From Tipula vernalis (Eukaryota; Arthropoda; Insecta; Diptera; Tipulidae): a stretch of DNA of 64,000 nt. The stretch covers positions 303,983,536 through 304,047,535 of the forward strand of contig OY282560.1 of assembly GCA_958295665.1 (NCBI GenBank). The letters are read 5' to 3'. The translations under genes were made by a program, and so were the position numbers. The notes under the pieces were generated by a model. That model searched no databases. It saw only the letters and a program-made list of their open reading frames with translations, and was not told the origin of the DNA. Shown piece after piece: positions 10,780 through 20,722 of this stretch; position 1 is the stretch's first letter; each line of letters begins with the position of its first letter.

Positions 10780-12243
10780 TAACGGAAACCTATCCTTAAT
10801 GGTAATTTTATTTAGATTCCTGTAATCCACACACAATCTGTGCGTACCATTTCTCTTCGTCACCAATACCACTGGACTAGCAAAATCACTATTGCTATGC
10901 CTTATTACACCTTTTAACAACAAATCACTTACGATATTTCGAACTATTTCTCGATCCTTAATGGATAATCTTCGAGGCGGAACATAAATAACTTTATTAG
11001 TTGACAGATTTAAATGCAACTTACATACAACTTCCGGCGCATTCCGTTTTGGTAAAGTTTCATATTTACTCAAGAGCTCATCTACCCTTTTCCCAACTGA
11101 AAATCAGGAGTTACTTCGTTATAATAATTGATGTCGACTGTTGACTTTTCGTCTCTATCTATCACAAAATCATCTAAAATTTCGTTGAACATACTAACTA
11201 TATTCAAACCACGGATATCCGAATCTACATCAGTATCTAGTAGTACCTTCCTAGCTTTAACAACATTAACTTCATTAGAACTATACTCCTGAAATGACGG
11301 TAAAACTGAACTAGAATCGACAGAAACAGGGGCAATAAACAATTTTGTAATGGGTTTTTGAGACTCACTCTGATTTGGGTTGATTAGAACTTCCTTATTG
11401 GCGAAATCACTAGATGGCGACGCACTAGAAACCTCACTCACATCACGTTCGACACTACTCAACACAAGAGCCACTGGATTTAAAAACTCCGGCCCAATAT
11501 ACAATCCGATGCCATTGTCACTTCTGGTACCACATAAAATTTAATATTATACAACCCGGAATTATTGGTTAAACTACATTTTAAATAACAAATTCCTAAA
11601 ACACTCAATCTGGAATCATTGATCCCATTAAAAACTCTACCATCAGGTGGTAATAAATCTATTTTACTAGGGAATTTACTTATCTTAAGAATGTTGATTG
11701 GTGATCCGGTGTCTACGGTTGCACTTAGTTGAATATCCCGATCTTTATGATGAATGGTTATCTCCTGCGTCAACTCTTTGATTAGTCCCAACATGTCTGT
11801 TGAACTTGGCTTCCGAAAACATTTAGATTCATCGTGACCCGCTTTGTCGCAAATCTTACATTTTTTCCTTGGTGGCTTAGGACAATCTGATGCTCGATGT
11901 CCAAAAATGTTACAGTTGTAACATCTAATTTTCGGTAGGGCAATGTTATTGTTGCCTTGAACCGGTTTATCGTCGCTCGCTCGGACCGGTTTGGGAAGTG
12001 TAGTATGTTTCATAACCTTCGGCATTCCCTCGTACCGCTGCAATATTCGCAACAGCTCGTTTACACTGGAGAATGGTGTCAGTACTAACTTCTCTGACAT
12101 GGCTGGATCTCCGATATTTTCAATGATAACCTCAATTAACGCCGCTTCTGAGAATTTCGCTTGTTCCCCAATTGACATGATATCAAAAACAAAACTGGTA
12201 AATGTTTCATTATTTGGTTTTTTTCGATTTTTTAGACGACGGA
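10772..12243 (-). pseudogene. Gypsy gag C-terminus, protease and RT N-terminal part (broken)
   Basis: On the minus strand from 12243: C-terminal capsid region, two zinc knuckles (CYNCNIFGHRASDC and CKICDKAGHDESKC), aspartic protease with VDTGSPINI (about 11690-11710), an acidic spacer, then the RT N-terminus (IRHSNSDFASPVVLV, LCVDYRNLNKIT). Frame changes occur near 11490 (protease to spacer) and 11078 (spacer to RT). The RT ends at LPLI, where the LOA-type LINE inserted. In the intact relative these parts are one continuous ORF, so here frame loss followed insertion. The N-terminal gag half lies across the mariner fragment at 13029-13538. Confidence 0.85.
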
Positions 12244-13015
12244 ACACATCATTTTCGTTATAAATACGGCCCGATGATGAAAAAATACGGCCCGATGATG
12301 CCGCCAGCCCATAAACCGCACCAAACAGTCACTCTTTGTGGGTGCATTGGTTTTTCGACAACCACTCTTGGATTATGATTCGCCCAAATGCGGAAATTCT
12401 GCTTATTGACGAATCCACTGAGGTGAAAATGTGCCTCATCACTGAAGATGATTTTCTTCGAAAATTGATCATCCACTGTTACCATTTCTTGCCACCATTC
12501 TGACCATTGACGACGTTTGGAATGGTCAAGAGGCTTTAGTTCTTGAGTCAATTGCACCTTATAAGCGTATGTAAATGCAAGTCTTTATGCATAATGTTCA
12601 TCAACGACGAGCGTGAGAGGTGCAATTGTTGGGCACGACGACGAGTTGAGGTGGACGGCTCTTCAGCCACACTATCGCGAACAGCAGCAATATTTTCTGC
12701 AGTACGAGCTGTACGAGCATGCACTGGTGTTTTAAAATCTCCTACAGACCCGGTTTGCTCAAATTTTTGCACGATTTTTCCGATTGTACGCACATTTGGA
12801 CGATTAAATTGACCGAAAAAATCACGAAGTGCACGATATGCATTTTGATTTGAACGCCCATTTTCATAATATGCCTGAATAACTTTAACGCGTTGCTCGA
12901 TTGTGTATCTTTCCATGGTTCAAATTGAGTTAGTCTGAAATTGAGAAATGTCAAATGAAATGCAGAAAAAAACTTGACGTTTAAGTGTGGTTCACATTCA
13001 ACGTCGGCCCTTAAA
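12244..13015 (-). mobile_element. Mariner-like DNA transposon fragment inside gag
   Basis: A Tc1/mariner-type transposase N-terminal half interrupts the Gypsy gag between RFKQM (13029) and the continuation at about 12243. About 60-70 gag residues present in the intact relative are missing at the junction. The transposon ends abruptly in the middle of its DDE domain, so its downstream terminal repeat is lost. At the broken end a 21-bp unit containing CATCATCGGGCCGTATTT occurs twice in tandem (about 12265-12310), a typical scar of end-joining repair. I could not identify terminal inverted repeats or a clear TA duplication, so the boundaries are approximate. Confidence 0.7.
12258..12916 (-). pseudogene. 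Mariner-like transposase, N-terminal half, frameshifted
   Basis: It starts MERYTIEQRVKVIQAY, a DUF4817-type helix-turn-helix N-terminus found in a subset of insect mariner-like transposases. A second DNA-binding segment follows (TARTAENIAAVRDSV), then the catalytic domain (IIFSDEAHFHLSGFVNKQN) with the first Asp of the catalytic triad. There is a frame change at about 12555 in LHLHT/YKVQLT, best explained by a 2-base insertion. The protein stops near GGIIGPYFF, before the second and third catalytic positions. Complete mariner transposases are about 340-350 residues; roughly 220 remain. The ATG at 12914-12916 fits the family N-terminus. Dead copy. Confidence 0.8.
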
Positions 13016-13028
13016 ATTTAAACACCCT

Positions 13029-13538
13029 TTACATTTGTTTAAATCTGGTTACTAAATTTATCCATTCGTCAGTAGTTCCTGCGTTTCGATTATCCGGATT
13101 ATGTTCTGGTAACAAATTATTGACTTCACTCGGATGTAAAAATGGACCGGTTGGTTTTTTAGTTAATTTAGAGATTAATAATCTTTCCCTCTCGATGAGT
13201 TCTCGCTCTCTCCTATTCAGCTCCATTTCACGCTAATTTGGATCAAATACATGTTCGGGGCTATTACACCGCGACTGTGATGGCATGTTACATGCTGTGG
13301 GGTAATTCTGCTGTATCCCCATGTGGTTCGACATAACCTCAATTTGACGTGATCGGCCGCTAGTCTCCAAATTACCACATGACTGGTGTCGATGCAACAA
13401 ATAATTACTTGCATTCGAACGCCATCTTCCAGTGTGATCAGCTAACGGAATATCATTCTGATCGGGTTTACTATTTGACGGGCACATGTGTTCAGTACCC
13501 CCATTTAATGCCAACGCATCTAACTCACGTTTACTCAT
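13029..13538 (-). pseudogene. Gypsy gag N-terminal half with internal stop
   Basis: From the ATG at 13538 the frame runs MSKRELDALALNGG and continues to a TAG near 13230, then resumes in register as REMELNRRERELIERER. This charged coiled-coil segment matches the ERERELIDRERNLI region of the intact element. EVNNLLPEHNPDNRNAG matches its EVIDIIPEFEPGNAKS. The match ends at WINLVTRFKQM, where the mariner fragment starts. Unlike the intact relative, I do not see a full SAP-like motif at this N-terminus. Inactive because of the stop and the insertion. Confidence 0.75.
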
Positions 13539-13561
13539 CCTTATAATTTATAGTTTATGGT

Positions 13562-13575
13562 TATCCCACTTCTGA
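13562..13575 (-). other. Candidate primer binding site
   Basis: The minus strand reads TCAGAAGTGGGATA just inside the candidate 5' LTR. The same 14 bases occur at the same place in the intact relative (19941-19958). They resemble the complement of a tRNA-Leu 3' region without the terminal CCA, which I state from memory. Conservation between the two elements is the main evidence. Confidence 0.55.
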
Positions 13576-13577
13576 TA

Positions 13578-13729
13578 TGTAGTATTTGCCGATACTACGT
13601 TCTTTTACACTTTTTAAATAAATATACGAAACACTTGAATTCTGTTTTATTTTTTATTACACAAAGAAATACAAAATATGTTTTCGACCGTTCTCTTCGG
13701 TGAAATTCTAAAATCTAATCTTTTTTACA
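13578..13729 (-). repeat. Candidate 5' LTR of the decayed Gypsy element
   Basis: The stretch begins TGTAGTATTTGCC and ends TTTTTTACA on the plus strand, giving TG...CA ends next to the primer site. Its length (about 152 bp) is close to the 185-bp LTR of the relative. No second copy was found, so this is positional inference. Confidence 0.4.
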
Positions 13730-14109
13730 GTTTTCAGCTTCAAGTTTTTCAATGTAAAAAGCAAAAATATTATAAAACGTTAAGGAACTTTTGAAAGCAA
13801 CTATGGTAGAATTGTTGATCTTTGAAAATAAAAAGTCAGTATTATCACGTAAAAACAATGTTTTCTTACAATATAAATAAAATAATTTTAATCCAATAAT
13901 AAAATTCACTTCATAAAAAAAATAAAAATTGATCTTTTAATTTAAATCATTAAATCGTCTTGGAATTGCATTATCCACGTTGTTTTGGTGGGGCGCAAAT
14001 CGAAGAACCGATTTATAACAGTCGAGTTCATCTATATCTTCCAAATTGACCGTAAAGTGTTTTGTGACTAATTTTGTGACGTCATCAATTTTTGCCGATT
14101 TCACAGGCA
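13730..14109. other. AT-rich spacer, nothing recognised
   Basis: Only a short minus-strand open frame (13715-13909) without recognisable motifs is present. I see no repeat or RNA gene. Confidence 0.4.
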
Positions 14110-15028
14110 CTACAATATTTATTTGACTAGGCTGTATTTGTGCTATGTGCCTTCCTTTTTCCCAAAAAGGCTATCCCAAAATCCGACCTGTAGTTTTGCT
14201 CCCCACGCACTAGTACCGCATTCGTCAGTTTGGTGAGAACAAACCTTTTCGCCTTGTTAAATATGAAATGCCATTGCTTCGGTGGTTTAACGCATGTTGC
14301 AGTAGCTGTTTTCCAGTCATTTACTGGACATGTAGCGGACCCTAGCCGAATAATCTGCCCATACTCGGAAAAGAGATCAAAATATTCCTCTGGCCGTATT
14401 ATTCGCTTCTTAACTTCTACTTTTTTTCGAGCTGAGCAAACCACTCTGTCAGGGGGAATATATGAGTGGCCACGAACCGGAAATATTATTTAGGCCTCAT
14501 TAACTTGTGCCGGTGCCACCTGTCTCAACCAAAAAGAAAGTATTCCCATAATGGCTGAATTTTTATTTTGTGCGCCGCACCCATCGCAAATAAGCCGAAA
14601 GACCGAAATGCCTTGGAATGAAGTTGAACTTTCATGTGTTCATTTTCAAGCCAAATATATAAAAAAAACATTGTCCTTATGAATATTTGCTGAGCCTTGC
14701 ACCGTACCAAAATTAAATAAGTACAATTGCCTGGAGAAGTACGCTGCTTGATCCAGTACTTTTTGGAGCACCATATTTTTCTGGCAATCAAAGGATGTGG
14801 TAAGCATCCCATCAATTTCTTCTCTTGCTAGATGGTAAAAGCTCTTCACCCGTAAATTATGCACTCTTTTTTTATCGTAATGTCAGACTTTAATTTTGAG
14901 TCTGTTGCCGTTTTAAATTGTTCAATTAACGTAAGGTAGGTAGAACATTTGTCAGAGGAAGGTGTTATAAATCCTATATTAAAGCATGTATTAAAATTCC
15001 GACGAAAATAACTTGATTTAACGTGCAT
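14110..15028 (-). pseudogene. Relic of a DUF7869-type, transposase-like protein
   Basis: Minus-strand fragments in different frames form one ancient protein. The parts read SSYFRRNFNTCFNIGF and SSDKCSTYLTLIEQFK (14846-15028), then LRVKSFYHLAREEID, FDCQKNMVLQKV, AAYFSRQLYLFNFG (14646-14864), then CDGCGAQNKNS (about 14570), VRGHSYIPPDR (about 14450) and RPEEYFDLFSEYGQI. The order of a Cys-rich start, a FDLQ-like strand, YYxRxLYxYN, C-G-x-QNKN and V-x-GHSY-x-P-x-D is what I know of the DUF7869 proteins common in arthropods. They have an RNase H-like transposase/integrase look, but their function is not established. At least three frame changes and a stop mark it as dead. The assignment is from motif memory only. 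Confidence 0.55.
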
Positions 15029-15358
15029 TTATCAATTTGACGGAATTGGTGGTTTTTGAATATAACTTTCGTAAGGATTTATTGATTTTTGAAACCAAAT
15101 TTATGAAGGAGTTAGTGGTTTTTGCAACTAACTATAATTTTCAAATACATTTTTCTCGGGGAATTACACAACTTTATGCATTTTTTATTGTTTTATTAAA
15201 TAGAAAAAGTAGCCATCTATCGTTCGTTATCTTAACTTAAATTTTTTTATTTTTTGTAGTTATGGGTTTTTGAAAATAATCGACACATATGTACCTTTAA
15301 CAGCAATATACAAGAAGTCTATATTGGCATTAAATAAATATTAATTGCAGAAATATTA
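15029..15358. other. Spacer, nothing recognised
   Basis: AT-rich flank of the intact Gypsy element. The last four bases (15355-15358, ATTA) are one copy of its target duplication. Confidence 0.5.
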
Positions 15359-15543
15359 TGTCGTAACGTCGGTTTGATTTTAAAAGATTATTAAAATAAA
15401 TAAAACAAAACTCTCTCTTTAATTATTTCTTCTACCGTCGCGCTTCGTCTACTATGCGTTAGGTTTTTAAAACACCAACATAACTTTTTATTCAATATAG
15501 TGACATCTATTATACATTAAAACAATTAAATGCAAACTCTACA
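15359..15543 (-). repeat. 3' LTR of intact Gypsy element (185 bp)
   Basis: The plus strand begins TGTCGTAACGTCGG and ends AAACTCTACA, giving TG...CA ends. It is identical to 19962-20146 except at two positions (near 15421 and 15493). The gag-pol stop codon (15539-15541) falls within it. Confidence 0.95.
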
Positions 15544-18500
15544 ATTCGGCTATACCTGACTCTTCAATCGACTCTGATTGCTTATCCCAATTATAAGGCT
15601 TCATATTAAAAGCCGCAAAGACACCATGCAAGGGTTTGTTCGACAAGCGTTGTCCAGGAACATCTTCAACTATATATCGTTCGCCTAAGAATTTACGAGT
15701 AACAATGTATGGTCCCTTGAATCTGGGTAAAAGCTTATGATTAATTCCCGGCTCGTTTACAACGTTTCGTATAAAGACATAATCACCGACTTCATACTTA
15801 TGTGCGTCTATATGTTTCTTGTCGAAATAAAGTTTATTTTTCTCTTGGTTCGTTCGCGTACATTTTGCAATACTGTCTCTTATTTCGTTTAGATTTCTAC
15901 TCGTATTCCCATTCTGAGAATTAATAAATTGCTTCAGAACATCATCATTTGACTTAATTTGATTAACGCCAAAAAGTGCAATCGAAGGTGTAGTTCCTAT
16001 AGTTCGGTTCTGCGTATTGTTTATTACAAATTCCGTATCGTTAAGGACAGTGTCCCAACTTTTATTAGGGTCAGAATCAACAATTTTCGAAAGTATCGGT
16101 TTAAATGTACGATTAATTCGTTCGACCTGACCGTTTGATTGAGGAGAACTCGTAGCGGTCAACACATGTTGAGCATTCACCTCATTTATAAACGTCTTGA
16201 AATTATGTGAGGTGAAACATGTACCCCGATCTGATACTATCCGTAAAGGAACGCTGAACTGATTAAAGTAAGATTTTAAATGCTTGACAACTTCGGTTGT
16301 ATTCGTCGTCTTTGTCGGGTACAGTTTCGTAAATTTACTAAAACCGTCAACTACCGCAAAAATATACCTGTAACCTCGCCTGGTCATTTCTAATGGACCT
16401 TCATGATCCACATGGATCGTGTGAAATGGCCTGTCATATTTATCGTATATATGGAGAAAACCCTCTCTATGCGCTTTCGGTTCGTAAATGAGACATTTCA
16501 TACATTTTTTAATAAATTCGTTAATTCTTTCCACCATATTCGTAAACCAATAATTACGTCTAATCATTTCGACGGTTTTATTAACACCTACGTGTCCGAT
16601 ATTATGGTGTTGTCTTATTATTTCATCGACAAAAACCTGAGGCACCAAGAACAATAGCCTGTTCTTGTATTTTCTATACACCAGATTTTCTCTCAGCTCA
16701 TAGAATTTATTCTCTCCGTTTTCGTTTAGGTCATCGTAAATTATTTTGATGGCGTTGTCCGTCAACTGAAAATGCGCCAGATTTCTTGAAAGGTTGCATT
16801 CCAACACTAATATATTTGGTGCACGACTAAGCGCATCAACATGTCGCATTCTGTTATTACCACGATGCACGATCTCGTAATCATAGTTTTCCAATAACAG
16901 AGCCCATCGCATGATTCGATTATTCGTATCTTTCTTTTCCAACGTCAATTTTAATGAATTACAATCAGTTACTAATTTGATATGAATTCCATGTACGTAT
17001 ACATGAAAACGTTGCAGTGCATAGATGATAGCAAGCGTTTCTAATTCGTATGAGTGATAAAGTGCTTCCGTTTCGGTCGTTCGTTTGCTATAAAATAAAA
17101 CAGGATGGAGATATCCATCTGCTTGACGCTGTAGTAAGATAGCACCAAAACCTATTTGACTAGCGTCCGTATGTAATTCGGTAGCTGCGTTAGGATTATA
17201 TAAACTCAGAGTTGGTGAGGATGTCAATTTAGACTTTAACAATTGAAATGCGTCTGCCTCAACCTTATCAAATTTATAATCAGCATGTTTTTTTAACAAA
17301 TCGTATAAGGGTTTAGCTAATATCGAATAATTTTGTATAAATCGTCTAAAGAAGCTCGTTAAACCGATAAAACGGTGCAGTTCGTGAACATTCTTAGGTA
17401 ATGGGTAATTTTGAATTGCATCAAGATGTCGCGACGTCGGGCGAATTTCATCTTGACCAATTTCGTATCCTAAGTAATCGATTTTGTCTCGAAGAAAACT
17501 ACATTTAGCAGGTTGAATCTTTAAACAATTCGCATACAATATGTCAAACACCTTTGTGAGTATTTTAAAATGCTTTTCTATTGTGTCCGTAGCCACCAGG
17601 ATATCGTCAATGTAAATTATTACGTCACCTGATTCGATTAATTGTCTAAAAATTATTACTACAAACCGCTGAAACACTGAAGGCGCATTACTTAATCCGA
17701 AGGGCATTTTTAGATATTCATACTGCCCGTCCGGCGTAACAAATGCAGTATATTTCACAGAGTCTTCGTTTATCGGTATGTGGTGAAATCCACTTCGAAG
17801 GTCTATTAGTGAAAACACTTTCTTTCCTCGCAGTTTTTCTATGCAGTCGTCTATTAATGGTAAAGGAAATTTTTCCTTTATTGTTATTTTATTAAGTTCG
17901 GGGTAATCGATGCACATACGCTGAGAACCGTTCCTTTTCTTTACCAGTACGATTCTACTAGCAAAATCGCTTGTACTTGGTCGTATTATGCCACGATCAA
18001 GTAAATCGTCAATCATTTCGCGCACTAATTGACGTTCATGCATTGAAAGTCGTTTCGGAACTGAGTGGATGGTCTTATCACTATTAAGAACAATTTTAAG
18101 TTCGTATTTGGTTTCCGGTGTTGTTTTAATCGGTCGATTCTCAAAATCATTTAACAATTTATTGAATCTATCCTGAACTAAATATTCTTTCGTTTTATCG
18201 TCATATAATGGACCTATTCTATAGTCATGATTCGATTCTAATTCTAAGTCATCGTCTGAAAAATACTCAATATTTAAGATCTCGTCAAACAAATTGCATC
18301 GCAATGTCTGTTCCACTTTTTCACTCGGACTAACGCTTATCGAACCACCACCCAAATTAGTTAATATGTTACAACTTACCATTGGACTTCTAATAAATTC
18401 GCGACCGATCAAGCAATCATAACCCATTGTTTCGTCCGGTACAATATAAAACTTAATGTTAAAATTATTAAAATTAATTTTACAATTCAACTCCAATATT

Positions 18501-19858
18501 CCGCAAATTTGTATTTTTGAATTATTCACTCCAGTGAATTGATTTCCGTCGTTCCTTTCAATTATTATTCCCTCAGGAACAATTCCTCGCTTCATGATAT
18601 TAATTGGGCTTCCCGTATCGATGATCGCTTTGACTTCGTATGATGTATTGTTTGGAAATTGGATTACCATATCCACCGAAAATTCGTCATGTTTAATAAG
18701 ATAAATTTTTTGAATGTCTTGTTGACAATTTGTAGGGCCACCTTTTGGATGTACTTTATTGCAACTGCTACATCTTTCTCGTCGTTGAGGCTTTGTGCAT
18801 TGTGTCGAAAAGTGCCCGATTTCCCCACAATTAAAACAGCGTTTTGAATCGTATTGATTAAATCGTTTTGGATTATTATTCACTTTTGCTGTAGACGTAT
18901 TCACCGTTGGCATCGAGTTAATATTTTCTTTCGTTGATGAATCCTTAGTATAATGGCTAGTTTGCAGTTGATTTCTCGTTCGCACTGGCTGCATACTATT
19001 ATACCATTCGATACGATCTTTTAATTCATCGAACGTTGCGATTTTATGTGTACGTAGTGAATTCGACAAATTCACTTCGTTTATTCCCAGAATTATATAT
19101 TTAATCACGGCTTCCTTTGATATATTAACTTTGTCACTAATCGTAATCATCTCGTAATAATATTCCAATAAATCTTGGTCTTTACGTCTTATAGAGTTTC
19201 TTAATTGGTCATGTATTTCCACTTCACTAATGTTTGTTTTGAAATTCTCCAAAAACTTATTTTTAAAATTCTCGAAATCATAATACTTGTCTTGGAATGT
19301 CATAAACCACATTCTTGCAGTGTATGATAATTTTGATGGAATCGCTAACATTAATAATCTATCGTCGATTTTATAGATTTCTTTTAACGATTCGATTCGA
19401 TTAATCCATTGTACCGATGACAAGGACTTTGCGTTACCTGGCTCGAATTCAGGTATAATGTCAATCACTTCTTTGGTAGATAATACCGATCTTTGAGGTT
19501 CCTTTTTCTCAATCAACAACTTTCGTTCTAACTCTAGTAATTCACGTTCTTTCGTAATTAAATTCCTTTCTCGATCAATTAATTCTCGTTCTCGTTCCAA
19601 ATCCGCATAGCCGCTAGTAAAATTCAACACTTTACTTGTATTAGGTGAAAGTTCGTCCACCTCACTTTTAGATCCATAACCATTGTGTATTTTCAGTTGT
19701 GACGTTTCGTTTTTCGAATTATCGTTCTGTGCCAAACGTTTTAGTAACACCTTCTTATTTCCGCTCGTTGAAAGGTTCTTACTTTTCAATAAGGCTCGCA
19801 ATTCGTGTACGCTTAATTCATCCATCTTTTCGTCCGATGAATTCATGTTTTTTTTCAC
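15539..19858 (-). CDS. Gag-Pol polyprotein (single ORF) of mdg3-like retrotransposon
   Basis: A 1439-residue polyprotein for capsid assembly, reverse transcription and integration. Order with rough residues: SAP-like motif 13-47 (LSVHELRALLKSKNL, GNKKVLLKRL); Arg/Glu-rich coiled coil 85-120; capsid to about 300; knuckles CFNCGEIGHFSTQC near 340 and a Cys-rich CSSCNKVHPKGG segment near 363; protease IIDTGSPIN near 415; RT 630-800 with YIDD near 750; RNase H from TDASQIGFGAI near 898; integrase HHCC near 1083-1120; catalytic core VDHEGP near 1151, SDRGTCF near 1206, SPQSNGQVERI near 1240; GPYIV C-terminal motif. All catalytic residues I can check are present and there is no frameshift, so Gag and Pol must come from one translation product. 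The ATG at 19858 is the first in frame and precedes the SAP-like motif. The ORF ends inside the 3' LTR. Confidence 0.95.
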   Translation of the reverse strand: MKKNMNSSDEKMDELSVHELRALLKSKNLSTSGNKKVLLKRLAQNDNSKNETSQLKIHNGYGSKSEVDELSPNTSKVLNFTSGYADLERERELIDRERNLITKERELLELERKLLIEKKEPQRSVLSTKEVIDIIPEFEPGNAKSLSSVQWINRIESLKEIYKIDDRLLMLAIPSKLSYTARMWFMTFQDKYYDFENFKNKFLENFKTNISEVEIHDQLRNSIRRKDQDLLEYYYEMITISDKVNISKEAVIKYIILGINEVNLSNSLRTHKIATFDELKDRIEWYNSMQPVRTRNQLQTSHYTKDSSTKENINSMPTVNTSTAKVNNNPKRFNQYDSKRCFNCGEIGHFSTQCTKPQRRERCSSCNKVHPKGGPTNCQQDIQKIYLIKHDEFSVDMVIQFPNNTSYEVKAIIDTGSPINIMKRGIVPEGIIIERNDGNQFTGVNNSKIQICGILELNCKINFNNFNIKFYIVPDETMGYDCLIGREFIRSPMVSCNILTNLGGGSISVSPSEKVEQTLRCNLFDEILNIEYFSDDDLELESNHDYRIGPLYDDKTKEYLVQDRFNKLLNDFENRPIKTTPETKYELKIVLNSDKTIHSVPKRLSMHERQLVREMIDDLLDRGIIRPSTSDFASRIVLVKKRNGSQRMCIDYPELNKITIKEKFPLPLIDDCIEKLRGKKVFSLIDLRSGFHHIPINEDSVKYTAFVTPDGQYEYLKMPFGLSNAPSVFQRFVVIIFRQLIESGDVIIYIDDILVATDTIEKHFKILTKVFDILYANCLKIQPAKCSFLRDKIDYLGYEIGQDEIRPTSRHLDAIQNYPLPKNVHELHRFIGLTSFFRRFIQNYSILAKPLYDLLKKHADYKFDKVEADAFQLLKSKLTSSPTLSLYNPNAATELHTDASQIGFGAILLQRQADGYLHPVLFYSKRTTETEALYHSYELETLAIIYALQRFHVYVHGIHIKLVTDCNSLKLTLEKKDTNNRIMRWALLLENYDYEIVHRGNNRMRHVDALSRAPNILVLECNLSRNLAHFQLTDNAIKIIYDDLNENGENKFYELRENLVYRKYKNRLLFLVPQVFVDEIIRQHHNIGHVGVNKTVEMIRRNYWFTNMVERINEFIKKCMKCLIYEPKAHREGFLHIYDKYDRPFHTIHVDHEGPLEMTRRGYRYIFAVVDGFSKFTKLYPTKTTNTTEVVKHLKSYFNQFSVPLRIVSDRGTCFTSHNFKTFINEVNAQHVLTATSSPQSNGQVERINRTFKPILSKIVDSDPNKSWDTVLNDTEFVINNTQNRTIGTTPSIALFGVNQIKSNDDVLKQFINSQNGNTSRNLNEIRDSIAKCTRTNQEKNKLYFDKKHIDAHKYEVGDYVFIRNVVNEPGINHKLLPRFKGPYIVTRKFLGERYIVEDVPGQRLSNKPLHGVFAAFNMKPYNWDKQSESIEESGIAEL

Positions 19859-19940
19859 AAATTATTATTTTTCGATTATTTTAAATAAAACTGATATCCC
19901 ACAGCTATATTCATCAACACTTTATCGCATCCAAATCTCC

Positions 19941-19958
19941 TTCGTATCCCACTTCTGA
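19941..19958 (-). other. Candidate primer binding site (tRNA-Leu-like)
   Basis: Three bases inside the 5' LTR the minus strand reads TCAGAAGTGGGATACGAA. It lacks the usual TGG that pairs with tRNA CCA. From memory it matches the complement of a tRNA-Leu T-arm/acceptor 3' strand a few bases inside the end, as reported for some mdg3-group elements. The core is conserved at 13562-13575. Confidence 0.6.
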
Positions 19959-19961
19959 AGA

Positions 19962-20146
19962 TGTCGTAACGTCGGTTTGATTTTAAAAGATTATTAAAAT
20001 AAATAAAACAAAACTCTCTCTTTCATTATTTCTTCTACCGTCGCGCTTCGTCTACTATGCGTTAGGTTTTTAAAACACCAACATAACTTTTTATCCAATA
20101 TAGTGACATCTATTATACATTAAAACAATTAAATGCAAACTCTACA
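19962..20146 (-). repeat. 5' LTR of intact Gypsy element (185 bp)
   Basis: Partner of 15359-15543 with two substitutions. It is followed by ATTA (20147-20150), which matches the ATTA before the other LTR. Confidence 0.95.
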
Positions 20147-20235
20147 ATTAAAACTAAATCATTTCTAAAATATATTTTTGGAACTTTCATTTTGAAAAAT
20201 ACATCAAAGTTGGCTCTGACGAATTAAAATAATAC

Positions 20236-20710
20236 TGTTACGTTTTTGCCTAGTCAATCAAGGTTCGTATCATTGAATTGTGAATAATATAAACTCAATT
20301 TAATTTATCTCCAACGAATTTATTAATTTCACAAAATTTATAACAACACAGTTTATCAATAAAAATTCACAAAATCACTTTATATAAATTATTCTTAAAT
20401 TTTACTGTTCACTTTTGATTTTTATTTCCACAAAAACTCTTTTTAATTCACTTTTTAATTCCTTTTAAATCTTTACTCTATCGCTTACCAAATATTACTC
20501 TATCGCGTTCCAAATTATACTAATCCAATTCGATCTTGTTCGCCTTTTTATATACACAAACCAAGCTTCTCGAAAGTTCACGACTTTTCCAGTTGGAATA
20601 GCGTAGAAACATTACGTAACAATTTTTATCATGGAAAATTCCATTTAGTACAGTAAACATTGAGCTATTAGTTTTACCTATTCTATTACACACTAGGTGT
20701 CACCGTCACA
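20236..20710 (-). repeat. 3' LTR (copy A)
   Basis: It begins TGTTACGTTTTTGCC and ends GTCACCGTCACA on the plus strand. A TATATAAA box is visible on the minus strand at about 20547-20555, placing U3 at higher coordinates. From about 20490 to the end it is nearly identical to copy B, while 20236-20480 differs at many positions. Confidence 0.9.
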
Positions 20711-20722
20711 CTACCTCTCACC
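20711..20722 (-). other. Polypurine tract
   Basis: The minus strand reads GGTGAGAGGTAG immediately before the 3' LTR, the expected position and composition for plus-strand DNA priming. It overlaps the ORF stop codon. Confidence 0.7.

Larger units (their letters stand above)
6956..13729 (-). mobile_element. Decayed mdg3-like Ty3/Gypsy LTR retrotransposon with nested insertions
   Basis: Reading on the minus strand: candidate 5' LTR (13578-13729), primer site, gag, protease, RT, RNase H and integrase, ending at 6956. It is collinear with the intact element at 15359-20146 and closely related in protein sequence (LPLIEDCLDRL against LPLIDDCIEKL, GFHHIPV against GFHHIPI). It has been split by a LOA-type LINE within RT (8873-10771) and by a mariner fragment within gag (about 12244-13015). 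It also carries a deletion of about 130 codons between RT and RNase H at about 8600, an in-frame stop in gag, and several frameshifts. I found no matching 3' LTR, so the downstream end is undefined. Confidence 0.8.
15359..20146 (-). mobile_element. Apparently intact mdg3-like Ty3/Gypsy LTR retrotransposon
   Basis: A 4788-bp element with 185-bp LTRs, a single long ORF encoding Gag and Pol, a candidate primer site and a 4-bp ATTA duplication at 15355-15358 and 20147-20150. The two LTRs differ at only 2 of 185 positions, so insertion is recent and the copy may be active. RT, RNase H and integrase sequences resemble the mdg3/Micropia branch. There is no env. A strong polypurine tract before the 3' LTR is not obvious; the ORF stop overlaps the LTR start, so the tract, if present, must lie inside the last codons. 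Confidence 0.92.
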
